A DNA stretch of 64,000 bases from a bacterium (GTDB lineage: Bacteria; Myxococcota_A; Bradymonadia; UBA7976; UBA1532), in NCBI GenBank assembly GCA_030427205.1, contig JAUHXC010000033.1:1-64000 (forward strand). Reading direction: 5' to 3'. This document shows, one piece after another, positions 61,920 to 64,000 of this stretch (position 1 is its first letter; each line of letters opens with the position of its first letter). Both the position numbers and the translations under genes were made by a program. Below the pieces are notes generated by a model. The model was not told the origin of the DNA. It searched no databases and saw only the letters and a list, made by a program, of their open reading frames with translations.

Positions 61920-64000
61920 ATGCCCGCTCGACCCCTGCACCGCCCGCTGTGGGCCCTGTGTCTCGCTCTGCTCGCGCTCGGCTGCCGCCCCAAGACCGAC
62001 GACGGCGGCCCGGCCGAGGCCGTCGCCGAGCTGAAGGCCGATACCGCGCTCGCCGCCCGCGTCGACGCGCTGGGCGATCGGGCGCTGCTGACCGTGGTCG
62101 CCTGGCCCGAGCAGGTGCAAGGGGCTGCGCGGTCAGTCGACCGCGTCGTCCGGTCGATGACCGATCCGGTGGGGCTGCCGCTGCCCCGCTGGCCCGGCCC
62201 CTGGTTGCGGCAGGCCGCGGCGATCGTCATGACCTCGCCCGCCGTCGATCGCGGCCGGCCGATCGTGGCGGCGTTGTTCGAAGCGCCGCTGTCGGCCCCG
62301 CCGGGCGCGCTGGCGTTGCAGCTGCCCGACCCGGCGAATCCGTCGACCCGCCCGCTGCCCCTGCGCCATCGCATCACCGTGCCGGCCTCGGCGCCGCAGG
62401 CCGTCGCCGACGCGTTCGCCGCGCTGAAGGCCCCGCCGGGCGGCGCGCTGCACGTCGAGGCGGGGCCCGATCACGTGCGCGTCGAGATCCGGACGCTGGC
62501 GGGCGAGGTGCCCTGGCCGGCCGGCGAGGCGAGCGCCCGCACGCCCGCCCACCGCGCGCTGGTGGCCGCCGAGGGACCCGCGCTGCGCATGCTCCTGCGG
62601 CCGTGGCGTATGCGCGAGGCGGCCACGCTGCATGGCGCCCGCCAGATCGCCGAGGCGCTGGCCCACGCGTCCACCGAGATGGCCCCGCGGCTGGCCGCCG
62701 CCGGCATGGCCGAGCTGCTGGGCGCCGAGCCGCTGATGACCGCCGACGGCGCCGAGTTCGACGACTGGTTCATCGCCCTCGACGCCGACGAGAAGGGGCT
62801 CGATCTGCACAGCGTGATCACGCTCACCGCGGCGGGCCGGGCGGTCTTGGATCGCCGCGGCCGCGCTCTGCCGCTGGCCGCAGGCGAAGGCGCCGTCGGT
62901 ACATGGGCCATGGCTGGCGATCTGCGGGCCATGCTCGACGGGGCGACGGTGCCCACGGCGCTGGTCGGCGCGCCGCGCGAGGTCTCCCGCCGCTTCATGG
63001 GGTGCGGCCCCGCCTGCAGCCTGCATACGGCGACCCGCCGCCCGTTCGGCGCGCTCAAGGCGCTCGTCGCCCTCGCGGCGGCCGAGGTGCCCCTGGCCAA
63101 CGGCGAGGTGCGCGCCCCGCAGGTGGCGTTCTTCGGCATGCACGGCGCGACGCCCCGGGTCGCGGTGGCCTGGCAGGTGCCGGCCGGCGCCGATCTGGGG
63201 CCGGCGCGCAAGGCGGTCGCCGAGAGCCGCGTGCCCGGCGCGCAGCTGTGGACCCGCCCGCTCGACGGCGGCGCCCAGGCGGTCATCGTCGGGGTGGGCG
63301 TGACCCCCGACGGCGCGTTCGGAGAGCCCGTAGAGCCCGTAGAGGGCGCCCCGTTGGCCCGGGTGGTCTTCGACCCGCGGGCCTTGACCGATGTACCCGC
63401 CGGCGCCAAAGCGGCTCTGGCGGGCATCGGGGGCGCTCGGGCACGCCTCGACGCGGCCGGCGGCGCGCTCGTCGGGCGCCTGCGGATCGGCTTCGAGGGC
63501 ATGCCCGCCGAGTTGCCGGCAGCGAGCCGGCAGCCGGTCTTCGCCGAGGGCCCCATCCGGGCCGCCGTCGCCGGTCCGGGCGCGGCGTGTCTGCAGCGGG
63601 CGGTCGGCGGCGCGCAGGAAGCCCTCAGCGCGCTGGCCGCGGCGCCGCCGGACATGCGCGGGGCGCTCGTCGAGCGCGCTCTCGCCGAGATGCAGGGCGA
63701 TCTGGCCTGCGCCGAGAAGGACGCCGCTGTGAAGCCGGCGGCGATGGGGTTGCGCCGGTTCATGCTGCTGCCGGCCACGCTCGACGCGCTGAACGGCTGG
63801 CAGCCCCAGGCGGCGATCGCCCGCTTGCAGCCGCTGTGCGACGCCGGCGACGCGGTGGTCTGCGCCCGGCTCGAAGCGGCGAGGGCGCGGGCGCCGATCG
63901 ACCTGCCGCAGCGCATGGCCGTGGTCCCGGCGCTCGACGACTGCCCCGCGTCGCTCGAAGCGGGCACGGCCCTGCGGATCGGCGCCGATGGCATCTGGCT
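61920..64000 (+). CDS. Large lipoprotein of unknown function (partial)
   Basis: At least 693 residues, open to the window edge. ATG 61920 follows CCGGAG. Lipobox ALGC (Cys22). The body is Ala/Pro-rich with no strong repeats; it has a short duplicated EPVEPVEG piece near residue 470 and a few cysteines near 350 and 555. Segments such as LLGAEPLMTADGAEFDDWFI and AVIVGVGVTPDG suggest alternating beta-alpha folds but I recognise no family. The long frame on the opposite strand is a composition artefact. The C-terminus is not visible. Confidence 0.72.
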   Translation, partial: MPARPLHRPLWALCLALLALGCRPKTDDGGPAEAVAELKADTALAARVDALGDRALLTVVAWPEQVQGAARSVDRVVRSMTDPVGLPLPRWPGPWLRQAAAIVMTSPAVDRGRPIVAALFEAPLSAPPGALALQLPDPANPSTRPLPLRHRITVPASAPQAVADAFAALKAPPGGALHVEAGPDHVRVEIRTLAGEVPWPAGEASARTPAHRALVAAEGPALRMLLRPWRMREAATLHGARQIAEALAHASTEMAPRLAAAGMAELLGAEPLMTADGAEFDDWFIALDADEKGLDLHSVITLTAAGRAVLDRRGRALPLAAGEGAVGTWAMAGDLRAMLDGATVPTALVGAPREVSRRFMGCGPACSLHTATRRPFGALKALVALAAAEVPLANGEVRAPQVAFFGMHGATPRVAVAWQVPAGADLGPARKAVAESRVPGAQLWTRPLDGGAQAVIVGVGVTPDGAFGEPVEPVEGAPLARVVFDPRALTDVPAGAKAALAGIGGARARLDAAGGALVGRLRIGFEGMPAELPAASRQPVFAEGPIRAAVAGPGAACLQRAVGGAQEALSALAAAPPDMRGALVERALAEMQGDLACAEKDAAVKPAAMGLRRFMLLPATLDALNGWQPQAAIARLQPLCDAGDAVVCARLEAARARAPIDLPQRMAVVPALDDCPASLEAGTALRIGADGIW

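Noticed and set aside
62133-63994. Long minus-strand frames opposite the terminal lipoprotein
   Set aside because: The plus frame has a signal peptide, a ribosome-binding site and normal third-position GC; the minus frames are Arg/Ala-rich without domains.

Overview
The window comes from a GC-rich (around 70% by eye) Gram-negative bacterium, most likely a myxobacterium-like member of Myxococcota or Bradymonadota. Supporting signs are 13 predicted lipoproteins, many carrying cysteine-rich arrays and low-complexity linkers (DMxPPDM, EPEP, EGEG, DTAPP), MopE-type CDGxDxDCDGxxDE motifs, and one protein ending in a MYXO-CTERM-like tail. The placement is an inference. I found no rRNA, tRNA, insertion sequence, prophage or CRISPR system.

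Layout. 0-13 kb: tRNA methyltransferase TrmL, a small HEPN-like protein, two tandem Kelch lipoproteins, a TssH/ClpV-type AAA+ ATPase with no other type VI secretion gene nearby, a three-gene minus-strand operon ending in a secreted protein, a SIRT4-like sirtuin, an orphan protein, and an M23 peptidase lipoprotein. 13.15-13.56 kb: a 43-bp-period intergenic repeat array. 13.8-26.6 kb: a TonB-dependent receptor coupled to an ABA4-like (DUF4281) membrane protein, a Rieske oxygenase, a second M23 peptidase with Cys-rich repeats, a CxxCH-containing lipoprotein, ClpB, a MYXO-CTERM-like protein and a GNAT enzyme. 26.7-28.5 kb: a possible pore-forming toxin.

28.7-37.1 kb holds a compact biosynthetic operon: trpR-trpE-trpG-trpD-trpCF-trpB-trpA, then a 30-codon relic resembling the start of DAHP synthase, then aroA. 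Nearly every junction is an ATGA- or TGATG-type overlap. An inverted repeat over the putative trpR promoter suggests that TrpR represses the whole unit, including its own gene. Downstream are a metallo-beta-lactamase-fold lipoprotein with a divergent LysR regulator, two Cys-rich lipoproteins, and a fatty-acid degradation pair (a dehydrogenase/hydratase fusion plus a thiolase).

45.5-52 kb looks like an accessory hot spot: a frameshifted CheB relic, an HxlR/MdaB/peroxiredoxin-like redox cluster, a second 43/87-bp repeat array, a lower-GC two-gene module (GNAT-PIN-PUA-like fusion plus an ASCH protein), and a 5'-truncated SDR relic. The GNAT-PIN/ASCH module is my best candidate for an undescribed system, possibly toxin-antitoxin or anti-phage. 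52-64 kb: a 1121-residue Cys-rich lipoprotein with an EG-repeat tract, a zinc-uptake operon (outer-membrane protein, ZnuA, ZnuC, ZnuB), an M15 peptidase lipoprotein, a Blc-type lipocalin and a large lipoprotein that runs off the end.
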